A DNA stretch of 43,017 bases. Origin: Candidatus Limiplasma stercoravium (lineage in GTDB: Bacteria; Bacillota; Clostridia; Christensenellales; Aristaeellaceae). How positions within the stretch are numbered: position 1 is the stretch's first letter; every line of letters begins with the position of its first letter. The notes under the pieces were generated by a model, which saw only the letters and a program-made list of their open reading frames with translations, was not told where the DNA came from and ran no database searches. The position numbers and the translations under genes were made by a program. The DNA lies in the NCBI GenBank assembly GCA_018715175.1, contig DVME01000013.1, positions 1 through 43,017 of the forward strand, written 5' to 3'. This document shows positions 1 through 7,603 of this stretch, in pieces.

Positions 1-3
1 CGG

Positions 4-27
4 AAAAGCTCGCCGCGGCGAGCTTTT
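4..27. terminator. Bidirectional terminator-like palindrome
   Basis: An 11-bp perfect inverted repeat (AAAAGCTCGCC / GGCGAGCTTTT) lies around a GC centre, flanked by A and T runs on both sides, so it could terminate transcription in either direction. It lies downstream of the minus-strand lipoprotein gene. The right flank reads TTTTTCGACAC, which recurs at two other hairpins in the window (18088 and, inverted, 42900). Confidence 0.7.
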
Positions 28-38
28 TCGACACGCTG

Positions 39-62
39 AGAGCCCGCCTGACGGCGGGCTCT
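39..62. terminator. Second hairpin behind the lipoprotein gene
   Basis: A 10-bp perfect stem (AGAGCCCGCC / GGCGGGCTCT) with a TGAC loop is followed by a short T run on the plus strand and preceded by little A/T on the other side. It lies 19 bp beyond the stop of the minus-strand gene at 82-651. It may stabilise the 3' end or add to the palindrome at 4-27. Confidence 0.55.
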
Positions 63-81
63 TTCATGCCCGGGACAGGCA

Positions 82-651
82 TTAGGTATTGGCGCCGTCT
101 TGCGGCTCGTTCACGGTCGGATCGCTGCCGCCGGCGATGGTGCTGCCAATTTTGAGCACCTGCGTTTGCAGCTCTTCAAAGGAGATGTCGCCCGCTTGCA
201 GCTTTTCCCGAAGCTGCGCGATTTGCGCCGTCAGCTCTTCGTCGTCGGTCACGTGAACGGTGGTCAGGGTTTTATCCACCGCCTCCACGCGCGTTTTGAC
301 CATCTCCACCAGCCGTTCGGTTAAGCCGCCCTGGTACTGGGCATCATACGTCACGCCCACCAAGGCGATGTTGCCCGCCACCACCGCTTCGGCGGTGTCC
401 AGCTCGGAGAGCTTGGCGGCTTCCTCGGTCACGTTGTCGGAAACGCGCAGGGCGTCCTCCACGGTGTTGGCGCCCAAGCCCGCTTCTGGCGACGCCATGG
501 GCGAGGCGGTGGGCGAGGGCTGCGGCGTCGCCGAGGGCGAAACGCTCACGGTCGGGCTGGGGCTGGGCAAGGTATCGGCGTTGCTGGCGCAGGCGGTGAA
601 CAGGGCCAGGCTTATGAGGGAAATCACCAACAGGGTCCAAGTCTTTTTCAA
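82..651 (-). CDS. YhcN/YlaJ-like sporulation lipoprotein
   Basis: A 189-residue exported lipoprotein. The N-terminus has a lipoprotein signal: lysines at 2-3, a hydrophobic run, then the lipobox LFTAC with the lipidated Cys at about residue 21. A Pro/Ser/Thr-rich linker (about 28-55) follows. The C-terminal part resembles the YhcN/YlaJ spore lipoprotein family: a segment around AVVAGNIALVGVTYD, then a VTDDEEL-type stretch and a helical tail. Family members in Bacillus sit in the forespore membrane and affect germination or outgrowth, but the exact role is unsettled. The start is supported by AGGAGG 7 nt upstream. It lies 74 bp behind lplA. No clear sigma-A or forespore promoter was found, so read-through from the glycine operon is possible. 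The family call rests on pattern memory. Confidence 0.7.
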   Translation of the reverse strand: MKKTWTLLVISLISLALFTACASNADTLPSPSPTVSVSPSATPQPSPTASPMASPEAGLGANTVEDALRVSDNVTEEAAKLSELDTAEAVVAGNIALVGVTYDAQYQGGLTERLVEMVKTRVEAVDKTLTTVHVTDDEELTAQIAQLREKLQAGDISFEELQTQVLKIGSTIAGGSDPTVNEPQDGANT

Positions 652-725
652 TGCAGTTCGCCTCCTCGCGCCTTATTGTGCGCCAAAGCGCGCGGAGGTA
701 TTTGCGTCAATCCTTCCCAAAGGCT

Positions 726-1751
726 TCACGCCTGGCGGCGGTTCTGGTCACGAATGCAGCCGCAAATCAGGGTGCAAACATCGCCCGCCATCTGCGCCAG
801 ACGCGGATCCGTCATCTCCGAAAGCCGCTGATCAAACCGCCCCGCGATGGCGCTGATCAAAAACGGCGTGCGTTCCAGCATTTGTTCCATGCGGGTGAAC
901 AGCGCGGCTTCCATGGCGTCGGTATACATGCGCGCGCGCTGAATTACCCCGCCTTCCACCGCGAGCCGCACCGTAACGCCGCCCCAGGGGAAGCGCTCGC
1001 TAACATCAAAAGTTGCGTCCGGCTCGTCGGGGAACAGCCAGTCCTCGGAGGAAAACCACTCCGTCCAGCGCGCCAGGGACGCCTGATCCAGCATGCGTTC
1101 GTCCAACCAGGCGGGCTGGGCGCCGTACACGCGCGCAAAGGCGGCGCACATGGCGTTTTGCAGCGCGTCCACCGTCAGGCTGGGGCATAGCTGGCAGAGG
1201 TTGACCACGCGCGCGGGCACGCTGGGCACCCCGCGGCCTTCCAGCTTTTTTTCGTCCACGGTCAGGAAGCGCGCCATGCTGTCGGTATCGCTGGCCACCA
1301 GCAGCGTCCCGTGGTGATAGGCCGCGGCGCCGGCCTTGTAAAAGGCGTTGCCGCTGAATTTCCGGCCTTGGGCGTGCAGGTCGTTGCGGCCGCTGGCCTG
1401 AACCTTTACGCCAAAGGCGCTTACCGCCAGGGCCACCGCGCTCAGCTGCCGGGGGATGTCAAAGTCGGCCTTGGGCACCACGAAGGTGAAGTTGAGGTTG
1501 CCCAGGTCGTGGTACACCGCTCCGCCGCCGCTGAGCCGGCGGGCGATGCGCCCGCCGGAGCGGAGAAACTCTTCCACGCGCAGCTCGGCGCGCGGGTTTT
1601 GGTTGCGGCCGATGACGATGGTATGCTGGTTTTGCCACAGGTATAGAATGGCCGTATCCTCGGGCAGGGTATCCATCAGATGCTTTTCGATGGCCAGGTT
1701 GCGATAGGGGTCAACGCCCCGGGCCACCAGGCAGGCCGTGCGTCGAATCAT
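726..1751 (-). CDS. lplA: Lipoate-protein ligase A
   Basis: A 341-residue cytoplasmic enzyme that activates free lipoate with ATP and attaches it to a lysine of lipoyl domains. The signature RRLSGGGAVYHDLGNLNFTF lies at about residues 72-92, and the length fits the two-domain LplA/LplJ form (catalytic plus C-terminal accessory domain). It is the last gene of the glycine cleavage operon, 6 bp after the gcvPB stop, so its obvious substrate is GcvH encoded upstream. The ATG is preceded by a modest GAAAGG, and translation is probably coupled to gcvPB. The gcvPB stop (TAG) and this ATG are in the same frame, separated by two codons. Confidence 0.93.
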   Translation of the reverse strand: MIRRTACLVARGVDPYRNLAIEKHLMDTLPEDTAILYLWQNQHTIVIGRNQNPRAELRVEEFLRSGGRIARRLSGGGAVYHDLGNLNFTFVVPKADFDIPRQLSAVALAVSAFGVKVQASGRNDLHAQGRKFSGNAFYKAGAAAYHHGTLLVASDTDSMARFLTVDEKKLEGRGVPSVPARVVNLCQLCPSLTVDALQNAMCAAFARVYGAQPAWLDERMLDQASLARWTEWFSSEDWLFPDEPDATFDVSERFPWGGVTVRLAVEGGVIQRARMYTDAMEAALFTRMEQMLERTPFLISAIAGRFDQRLSEMTDPRLAQMAGDVCTLICGCIRDQNRRQA

Positions 1752-1757
1752 GGTTCT

Positions 1758-3179
1758 CTACGGCCTTTCGGGTTGATATTTCAGCACCGGTTCGCGCGCG
1801 GCCTTCACCTCGTCCGGGCGGCCGATGGGCGCGTTGTGCGGCGCTTCGTGCAGGCTTTGGGGATCGCTGCGCGCCTGAGACAAAATCTCCTTCATGATGT
1901 CCGCCACCCTCTCCAGGGTCGCCTGGTCTTCGGTTTCCGTGGGCTCGAACATGAGCGCCTCGTGGACAATGAGGGGGAAGTACATCGTGGGCGGATGAAT
2001 GCCGTGGTCGATCATCGCCTTTGCCACGTCCAGCGCGCTTACGCCGGTTTCGTGCTTGATCGCCTCCAGGCACAGCACGAACTCGTGCATGCACGGCTGG
2101 TCGTAGGCGGGCGCATAGCCGGCCTGACGCAGCCGGTGCAGCAGGTAGTTGGCGTTGAGCACGGCGTGGCGGCCGGCCTGGGCCAGGCCGTCGCCGCCCA
2201 GAACCTTGAGGTAGCACAGGGCCTTGAGCATCACGGAGAAATTGCCGTAGAAGGCTTTCACCTGCAAGCCGTCCGCCGCGCCCGCGCTGGCCGTGACCGG
2301 CAGGAAGGGCTTGAGCGCCGCCTTGACGCCCACGGGCCCGCTGCCGGGGCCGCCGCCGCCGTGGGGCGTGGCGAAGGTTTTGTGCAGGTTGAGGTGGGTC
2401 ACGTCAAAGCCCATGTCGCCCGGCCGCGCCAGGCCCAGGATGGCGTTGAGGTTGGCCCCGTCGTAGTACAACAGCCCGCCCGCGCCGTGTACCAGCTCGC
2501 TGATGGTCAGGATGTCGCGCTCAAACAGGCCCAGGGTGTTGGGGTTGGTCAGCATGATGCCCGCCACGTCGTCGCCCAAAAGCGAGCGCAGGTGATCCAA
2601 GTCCACGCAGCCGTCGGCCCGGCTGCGCACGCTGACCACCGTATAGCCGGCCATGGCTGCGCTGGCGGGGTTGGTGCCATGGGCGCTGTCGGGCACGAGC
2701 ATGCGCACGCGCCGGCTGTCGCCGCGGGCTTCGTGGTACGCCTTGATAAGCAGCAGCCCCGTGAGCTCGCCGTGCGCGCCGGCGGCCGGTTGCAGCGTGA
2801 AAGCGTCCATGCCCGTAACCTCGCACAGGTCGCGCTCCAATTCCGCCATGGCCGCGCGGCAGCCGCGCGTGGCTTCCTCCGGGGCCAGGGGATGCGCCTG
2901 CTGGAAGCCCGGCAGGGCGGCGGCGGCTTCGTTGACGGCGGGGTTGTACTTCATGGTGCAGCTGCCCAGCGGATAAAACCCGCTGTTAACGCCGTAGGCG
3001 CAGTCCGCCAGCTGTTTATAGTGGCGGCTCACGTCCAGTTCGCACAGCTGGGGCAGGGGCAGGTCGCTTTGGCGCGCAAACGCCCGCGGCAGTTCGGGCA
3101 TGGGCACATCCAGCGGCGGCACAACCGCGCTGCGGCGTCCGGGCACGCTTTTTTCAAAGGAAAGAAGCCGTTGGGTCAT
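1758..3179 (-). CDS. gcvPB: Glycine dehydrogenase (decarboxylating) subunit 2
   Basis: A 473-residue beta subunit of the two-subunit P protein. With GcvPA it decarboxylates glycine using PLP and passes aminomethyl to lipoyl-GcvH. The PLP lysine is K267 in the motif HLNLHKTF, followed by the glycine-rich stretch ATPHGGGGPG. The NPNTLGLFE and YYDGANLNA segments are also family hallmarks. Translation can be read further upstream, but the start at 3179 is chosen because it has AAAGGGGG at the right distance and gives the usual length, and because its ATG overlaps the gcvPA stop as ATGA (translational coupling). The gene ends in TAG, so amber is a normal stop codon in this genome. Confidence 0.95.
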   Translation of the reverse strand: MTQRLLSFEKSVPGRRSAVVPPLDVPMPELPRAFARQSDLPLPQLCELDVSRHYKQLADCAYGVNSGFYPLGSCTMKYNPAVNEAAAALPGFQQAHPLAPEEATRGCRAAMAELERDLCEVTGMDAFTLQPAAGAHGELTGLLLIKAYHEARGDSRRVRMLVPDSAHGTNPASAAMAGYTVVSVRSRADGCVDLDHLRSLLGDDVAGIMLTNPNTLGLFERDILTISELVHGAGGLLYYDGANLNAILGLARPGDMGFDVTHLNLHKTFATPHGGGGPGSGPVGVKAALKPFLPVTASAGAADGLQVKAFYGNFSVMLKALCYLKVLGGDGLAQAGRHAVLNANYLLHRLRQAGYAPAYDQPCMHEFVLCLEAIKHETGVSALDVAKAMIDHGIHPPTMYFPLIVHEALMFEPTETEDQATLERVADIMKEILSQARSDPQSLHEAPHNAPIGRPDEVKAAREPVLKYQPERP

Positions 3180-3481
3180 AGGGACGCCCCCTTTCCGTCC
3201 GCCAGCGCCAGGCGGGTCACGCCCGCGACGCTGTTGAGCTGTGCGGCGCCGGCTTTTTCGGTGACGCACCAGAGCATTTCGTTTTGGCCAAGCGGCAGGC
3301 CGCTGAGCACGCCTTCCTTAGCCAGGGCGCGCTCCACCGCCTGCGCGGGCCCGGGCAGGATGGTCACGAACTCATGGAAGAACGGCCCGCCGTACTTGAG
3401 CTTCACGCCCGGGATCTCGCACAGGCGCTCAGCCAGGAAATGCGCCTTGGCGTAGCAGGCTTTGGCGACGTCGCCCAAGCC
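3176..3481 (-). pseudogene. gcvPA: C-terminal part of gcvPA after the in-frame TAG
   Basis: About 101 codons continue in the same frame after the amber codon at 3482-3484. They encode the conserved C-terminal piece of glycine dehydrogenase subunit 1 (GLGDVAKACYAKAHFLAERL onward, then GPFFHEF and a region ending just before gcvPB). The reading frame is intact to its natural TGA, which overlaps the gcvPB ATG. No Shine-Dalgarno sequence precedes the first usable start (TTG at 3478), so independent translation is unlikely. Without read-through this part is lost. The absence of further damage suggests a recent mutation, a sequencing or assembly error, or functional read-through. Confidence 0.75.
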
Positions 3482-4516
3482 CTAGGGCCCCATATAGTTG
3501 AGATAAATGGACGCGGTCAGGGCGCAATGCGCCTGGTTGCTGCAAATGTTGCTGGACGCCTTTTCGCGCCGGATGTGCTGTTCGCGGGCCTGAAGGGTGA
3601 GCACAAAGGCGCGGCGGCCCTGGGCGTCGGTGGTCTGGCCCACGATGCGGCCCGGCAGCCGGCGCTTGAGGGCGTCCACGCAAGCCATGTAGCCCAGGCT
3701 CGGCCCGCCGAAGCTCATGGGCAGGCCAAAGGGCTGCGCGTCGCCGCACACGATGTCCGCGCCCACCTCCGCTCCGCTTTTGAGCATCGCAAAGGTCATG
3801 GGGTTTTGAACCAGCACGCACTTGACCCCGCGGCTGCGGCACAGCGCAAACAACGCCTCCACATCCTCCAGGCAGCCGTAGAAGTTGGGCTGCTGCACCA
3901 AAAAGCAGGCCGTGTCGTCCCTCAAGCACGCCTCCAGCGCCGCGGCGTCGGTGACGCCGTCCTTGAGGGGCACGACGCGCGTTTCGTCGCCGGAGCCAAA
4001 AGCGTACGTGGACACCACCGAGCGCACGTCGGGATGCGCCGCCGCGCTCACCAGCGCAACGCGGCGCTTGCGGTCGCGGCACATCACGGCCGCCTCCGCC
4101 GCGGCGGTCGCGCCGTCGTACACCGAGGCGTTGCTGGCGTCCATGCCCGTCAGGGCGCAGACGTGGGTTTGAAACTCAAAGATCGTTTGCAGCACGCCCT
4201 GCGAAAGCTCCGCCTGATACGGAGTGTAGGCGGTTACGAATTCCTCCTTGGCCGCCATGCGGCTGACCAGGGGCGGAATGTAATGATCGTAGCAGCCGGC
4301 GCCGCGCAGCGTCAGCGCGTAGCGCGTGTTTTGCTGCGCGAGGGCGCGCATTTCCTCCAGCGCTTCCATCTCGCTCACCCCGGGGGGCAGCGCCACGCCG
4401 TGAGGAAGCATTACCTGCGGCGGAATCTGGCCAAACAGCCCTTCCAGGCTGTCCAGCCCCAGCGCTTTGAGCATACGCGCGCGTTCCTGCGGCGTATGGG
4501 GAAGGTAGCTACCCAT
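3482..4516 (-). CDS. gcvPA: Glycine dehydrogenase subunit 1, cut short by an amber codon
   Basis: The first 344 residues of the alpha subunit of the glycine cleavage P protein. It starts MGSYLPHTPQERARML with AAAGGAGG upstream. Typical features are the QNTRYALTLRGAGCYDHYIPP and TAYTPYQAELSQGVLQ regions and GADIVCGDAQPFGLPMSFGGPS. The frame then meets TAG at 3482-3484 in the context MGP-stop-GL, where relatives as I recall read MGPEGL or MGKEGL. The same frame continues for about 101 codons to a natural end, so the full product would be about 446 residues, the usual GcvPA length. One base change from GAG or CAG explains it. If the stop is obeyed, the P-protein heterotetramer is unlikely to form normally. 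Confidence 0.9.
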   Translation of the reverse strand: MGSYLPHTPQERARMLKALGLDSLEGLFGQIPPQVMLPHGVALPPGVSEMEALEEMRALAQQNTRYALTLRGAGCYDHYIPPLVSRMAAKEEFVTAYTPYQAELSQGVLQTIFEFQTHVCALTGMDASNASVYDGATAAAEAAVMCRDRKRRVALVSAAAHPDVRSVVSTYAFGSGDETRVVPLKDGVTDAAALEACLRDDTACFLVQQPNFYGCLEDVEALFALCRSRGVKCVLVQNPMTFAMLKSGAEVGADIVCGDAQPFGLPMSFGGPSLGYMACVDALKRRLPGRIVGQTTDAQGRRAFVLTLQAREQHIRREKASSNICSNQAHCALTASIYLNYMGP

Positions 4517-4541
4517 GGCCAGGGGCCTCCTTTCGGCGCGG

Positions 4542-4913
4542 TCAGCCCACCAGGGCGCGGTACGCCTCGCTGTCCAGCAGGCCCTCGCGTCCCTCCACGC
4601 CCTCCACGCGGCACAGCCAGGCGTCGTAGGGCGCTTCGTTGATGCGCTGCGGGCTGTCCAGCAGTTCCTCGTTGACGGCGGCCACCGTGCCGCTCACAGG
4701 CGCGTACACGTCGCTGACGGCCTTGACGCTTTCCACGTCGGCCATGACCTCTCCGGCCACCAGCGCGTCGCCCACCTGGGGCAGGTTGACGAACACCAGG
4801 TCGCCCAATTCGCCCTGGGCGTAATCCGTCAGGCCCACGACCGCCGTGGTCTCGTCCTCAAAGCGAACCCATTCGTGGCTCTTGGTGTAGAAAAGATCGC
4901 TGCGGATTTCCAT
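4542..4913 (-). CDS. gcvH: Glycine cleavage system H protein
   Basis: A 123-residue lipoyl carrier that shuttles the aminomethyl group between the P, T and L proteins. The lipoylated lysine is K64 in [14 protein letters not shown]. The SHEWV motif near residue 12 and the [13 protein letters not shown] strand are diagnostic. Its length matches the family. AAAGGAGG precedes the ATG. It lies between gcvT (36 bp upstream) and gcvPA (25 bp downstream). LplA encoded at the end of the operon can charge it. No L protein (dihydrolipoamide dehydrogenase) is encoded nearby. Confidence 0.97.
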   Translation of the reverse strand: MEIRSDLFYTKSHEWVRFEDETTAVVGLTDYAQGELGDLVFVNLPQVGDALVAGEVMADVESVKAVSDVYAPVSGTVAAVNEELLDSPQRINEAPYDAWLCRVEGVEGREGLLDSEAYRALVG

Positions 4914-4949
4914 GGGGGTTCCTCCTTTAATCCTTGTCGATGGATGCGG

Positions 4950-6041
4950 TTATTTTTTGCGCGAATAAAAGGGCAGCGGCACCACTTGGGCTTCCACGGG
5001 CTTGCCGCGCACCTCCACTTCCAGCGTCTGGCCCGGCTGGGCGCAGGCCGTTTCCACCAGGGCCATGGCCACCGGCGCGCCCACAAAGGGGCAATGCGTG
5101 CCGCTGGTTACGTGCCCCACGCCGCGTCCGTCCAGGCTCACAGGGAAGCCTTCGCGGGCGATGCCGCGGCCCACCATGCGCAGCCCCACGCGCGTGCGCT
5201 GGGGCGCCGCGCCCGCCAGCGCCTCGCGGCCGATGAAGGCCGGCTTGTCCATCTTGACGTACGCGCCCAGGCCGGTTTCCAGGGGGGAGACGGCATCGTC
5301 CATCTCGTGGCCGTACAGCGGCATGGCCGCCTCCAGGCGCAGCGTATCGCGGCAGCCCAGCCCGCACAGCGACATCCCAAAGGGACGCCCGGCCTCCACC
5401 AGCACGTCGAAAAGCTTTTCGCCCTCGCGGGCTTGGGCGTAGAGCTCAAACCCGTCCTCGCCGGTGTATCCGGTGCGGCTGACCAGGCAGCGCACGCCGC
5501 CCACGTCCACGCCGTCGACAAAGCTGTAATAGCGCGCCGGCAGGCATTGCGGCCCCGTCACGCCGCCCAGCAGCTCCTCGGCGCGGGGGCCTTGCAGGGC
5601 CAGTTGGCAGAGGCTGTCGCTGATGTCCTCCACGGCCACGTCGCCCGCGGCGTTTGCCAGGATGTGCCGCACGTCCTTGTGCCGGTTGGCGGCGTTGACG
5701 ACCATGAGGTATTCCTCCTGGCCCAGGCGGTACACCAGCACGTCGTCCACCACGCCGCCCCGCTCGTTGAGCATGGGGCTGTAGCGCACGCGGCCCACGG
5801 CCAGGTTTGCGTAATCGTTGCACAGCAGGTTTTGGATGTTCTTCAGCGCGTCCGGCCCGGCAAAGCGCACCTCGCCCATGTGACTGACATCGAACAGGCC
5901 CACGTTGGTGCGCACCGCCATGTGCTCGGCCACGACGCCCTCGTACTGCACCGGCAGCCAGTAGCCCGCAAAGGGCACCATGCGGCCGCCGTGAAGGACG
6001 TGCTTTTGGTACAGCGGCGTTTTGAGGATCGTTTCCTCCAT
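4950..6041 (-). CDS. gcvT: Aminomethyltransferase (glycine cleavage T protein)
   Basis: A 363-residue enzyme that transfers the methylene group from aminomethyl-lipoyl-GcvH to tetrahydrofolate and releases ammonia. Hallmarks are MVPFAGYWLPVQYEG near residue 21, the GLFDVSHMGE folate-pocket motif near residue 48, SRTGYTGEDGFELY, and the CGLGCRDTLRLEAAMPLYGHEMD block. The start at 6041 is chosen because AAGGAGGG lies 8 nt upstream and the product has family length; an upstream in-frame extension has no homology. It is the first gene of the operon, about 100 nt from the promoter at 6148-6176. I see no glycine riboswitch in that short leader. Confidence 0.96.
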   Translation of the reverse strand: MEETILKTPLYQKHVLHGGRMVPFAGYWLPVQYEGVVAEHMAVRTNVGLFDVSHMGEVRFAGPDALKNIQNLLCNDYANLAVGRVRYSPMLNERGGVVDDVLVYRLGQEEYLMVVNAANRHKDVRHILANAAGDVAVEDISDSLCQLALQGPRAEELLGGVTGPQCLPARYYSFVDGVDVGGVRCLVSRTGYTGEDGFELYAQAREGEKLFDVLVEAGRPFGMSLCGLGCRDTLRLEAAMPLYGHEMDDAVSPLETGLGAYVKMDKPAFIGREALAGAAPQRTRVGLRMVGRGIAREGFPVSLDGRGVGHVTSGTHCPFVGAPVAMALVETACAQPGQTLEVEVRGKPVEAQVVPLPFYSRKK

Positions 6042-6147
6042 GGGTGATCCCTCCTTGTCTTTGGGCCGGCAAAAGCGCGAGGGGCGCGGCCTCAACGCCC
6101 TTGACGCCCCGGCTGGCCCCGAATATTTCCGTGTTTGATGCGGTTTC

Positions 6148-6176
6148 AGTATACGGCACGCCGGCGCGTTTGTCAA
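6148..6176 (-). promoter_or_regulatory. Sigma-A promoter of the gcv operon
   Basis: Read on the minus strand: TTGACA (6176-6171), a 17-nt spacer, then TATACT (6153-6148). The match to consensus is nearly perfect. Transcription should start near 6141, leaving a leader of about 100 nt before gcvT. The leader is too short for the usual tandem glycine riboswitch. Confidence 0.85.
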
Positions 6177-6253
6177 TCGCGCGATGCGGGCGCGGCGCGG
6201 CCGAAAGGCGAACGTAGCGGGAAAATAATTGTCGAATCGTTCGCCTATGTGCC

Positions 6254-6282
6254 TTTACAAACGGGGTGGCTTGGTGTATGAT
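6254..6282 (+). promoter_or_regulatory. Sigma-A promoter of the BMP transporter operon
   Basis: TTTACA (6254-6259), a 17-nt spacer, then TATGAT (6277-6282). The expected start is near 6289, giving a leader of about 37 nt before the binding protein gene. It is divergent from the gcv promoter, with about 77 bp between the two -35 boxes. Confidence 0.8.
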
Positions 6283-6325
6283 GTTCGTGTGGCACCTTGA
6301 CAGAATCTATACGGGAGGAATTTGC

Positions 6326-7504
6326 ATGAAAAAGCTCATATGCCTGCTGGCCGCGTTGGTGCTGGTACTGACCTCGGCGGCTTTCGCCGCGGCGGAGGGC
6401 GTGTCTGCCCAGGACATCAAAATCGGCTACATCTGCATCGGAGACCTCAACGAAGGCTACACCGCCGCGCACTACAACGGCCTGGCCCAAGCCATGGAAA
6501 CGCTGGGCATTTCGGAAGACCAGATTTTGGTTAAGTGGCATGTGCCCGAAACCGAAGAAGCCTACGAAGCCGCGGTGGATCTGGCCGAGCAGGGCTGCGA
6601 CATCATCTTCGCCACGTCCTTTGGCCATGAAAGCTATGTGCTGCTGGCCGCGGGCGAATACCCGGACATCGAGTTCTGCCACGCCACGGGCACCATGGCC
6701 AGCACCGGCGGCCTGGACAACTTCCACAACTATTTCACCTCCGTCTACGAGTCCCGCTACGTCAGCGGCGTGGTGGCCGGCATGAAGCTCAACCAGATGA
6801 TTGAGGACGGCGTCATCACCGAGGACACCGCCAAGATCGGCTATGTGGGCGCCTTCCCCTTCGCGGAGGTCATCAGCGGCTACACCGCGTTCTACCTGGG
6901 CGCCCGCTCCGTGTGCCCCAGCGCCACCATGGACGTGCTGTACACCAACAGCTGGTCCAGCGTCGATCTGGAAAAGGAAGCGGCTGAGTCCCTCATCGCC
7001 AGCGGCTGCGTGCTCATCAGCCAGCATGCCGACACCACCGGCGCCTCCATCGCCTGCGAAGCCGCCAACGTGCCCATCGTGGGCTACAACATCTCCATGA
7101 TTCCCACCGCCCCCAACAACGCCCTCACCTCCGCCGCCAGCAACTGGGGCGCCTACGTAACCTACGCCATCCAGTGCGTCATCAACGGCGAGTCCATTCC
7201 CGCCGACTGGTGCAAGGGCTTCTCCGAAGGCGCCGTGTACATCACGGAGCTTAACGAGTCCGTCGTCGCCCCCGGCACCGCCGAGAAGGTGGCCGAAGTG
7301 GAAGCCGCGCTCATGGACGGCACCCTGCACGTGTTTGACTGCTCCACCTTCACCGTCAACGGCGAAACCCTGACCACCTATACCACCGCCTCCGGCCTGG
7401 AAGGAAACGAAATGGTGTCCGACGGTTACTTCCACGAGTCCGAGGTGCGCAGCGCCCCCTACTTTGACATCCCCATCGACGGCATCACCGCCATTACCGA
7501 GTAA
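6326..7504 (+). CDS. BMP-family ABC transporter substrate-binding protein
   Basis: A 392-residue exported protein of the BmpA/PnrA (Med) family, which bind purine nucleosides or related ligands for ABC import. It starts MKKLICLLAALV with GGGAGGA upstream. The signal peptide ends near AFA-AAEG. The mature part opens with IKIGYICIGDLNEGYTAAHYNG, followed by the FATSFGHE and IGYVGAFPFAEVISGYTAFYLGA segments typical of the fold. Unusually there is no lipobox: the only N-terminal Cys is residue 6, inside the hydrophobic start, so I see no lipid anchor of the usual Gram-positive kind. ATPase and permease genes follow directly. The true ligand cannot be read from sequence. Confidence 0.9.
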   Translation: MKKLICLLAALVLVLTSAAFAAAEGVSAQDIKIGYICIGDLNEGYTAAHYNGLAQAMETLGISEDQILVKWHVPETEEAYEAAVDLAEQGCDIIFATSFGHESYVLLAAGEYPDIEFCHATGTMASTGGLDNFHNYFTSVYESRYVSGVVAGMKLNQMIEDGVITEDTAKIGYVGAFPFAEVISGYTAFYLGARSVCPSATMDVLYTNSWSSVDLEKEAAESLIASGCVLISQHADTTGASIACEAANVPIVGYNISMIPTAPNNALTSAASNWGAYVTYAIQCVINGESIPADWCKGFSEGAVYITELNESVVAPGTAEKVAEVEAALMDGTLHVFDCSTFTVNGETLTTYTTASGLEGNEMVSDGYFHESEVRSAPYFDIPIDGITAITE

Positions 7505-7513
7505 TCTGCGCTC

Positions 7514-7537
7514 CCCCCGCGCCTTTGGGCGCGGGGG
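7514..7537 (+). terminator. Strong hairpin between binding protein and ATPase genes
   Basis: A 10-bp perfect GC stem (CCCCCGCGCC / GGCGCGGGGG) with a TTTG loop is followed by only C and two Ts. A second stem (7551-7557 with 7563-7569, GGCCGCG/CGCGGCC) comes right after. Such hairpins after a binding-protein gene usually protect the upstream mRNA or only partly terminate, giving more binding protein than transporter. Confidence 0.65.
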
Positions 7538-7603
7538 CTTGCAAGGCTGTGGCCGCGCTTGTCGCGGCCGCTTTCCGTCATGCAGCCTTAGGAGGTTAAA
7601 ACG

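Noticed and set aside
3482..3484. Genetic-code reassignment of TAG (pyrrolysine-like)
   Set aside because: gcvPB and sipL end in TAG at natural ends, no pyl genes are in the window, and GcvPA is not a known pyrrolysine protein. It is kept only as one option in the finding.
6042..6140. Glycine riboswitch before gcvT
   Set aside because: The leader from the predicted start is only about 100 nt and I could not recognise the conserved glycine aptamer cores.
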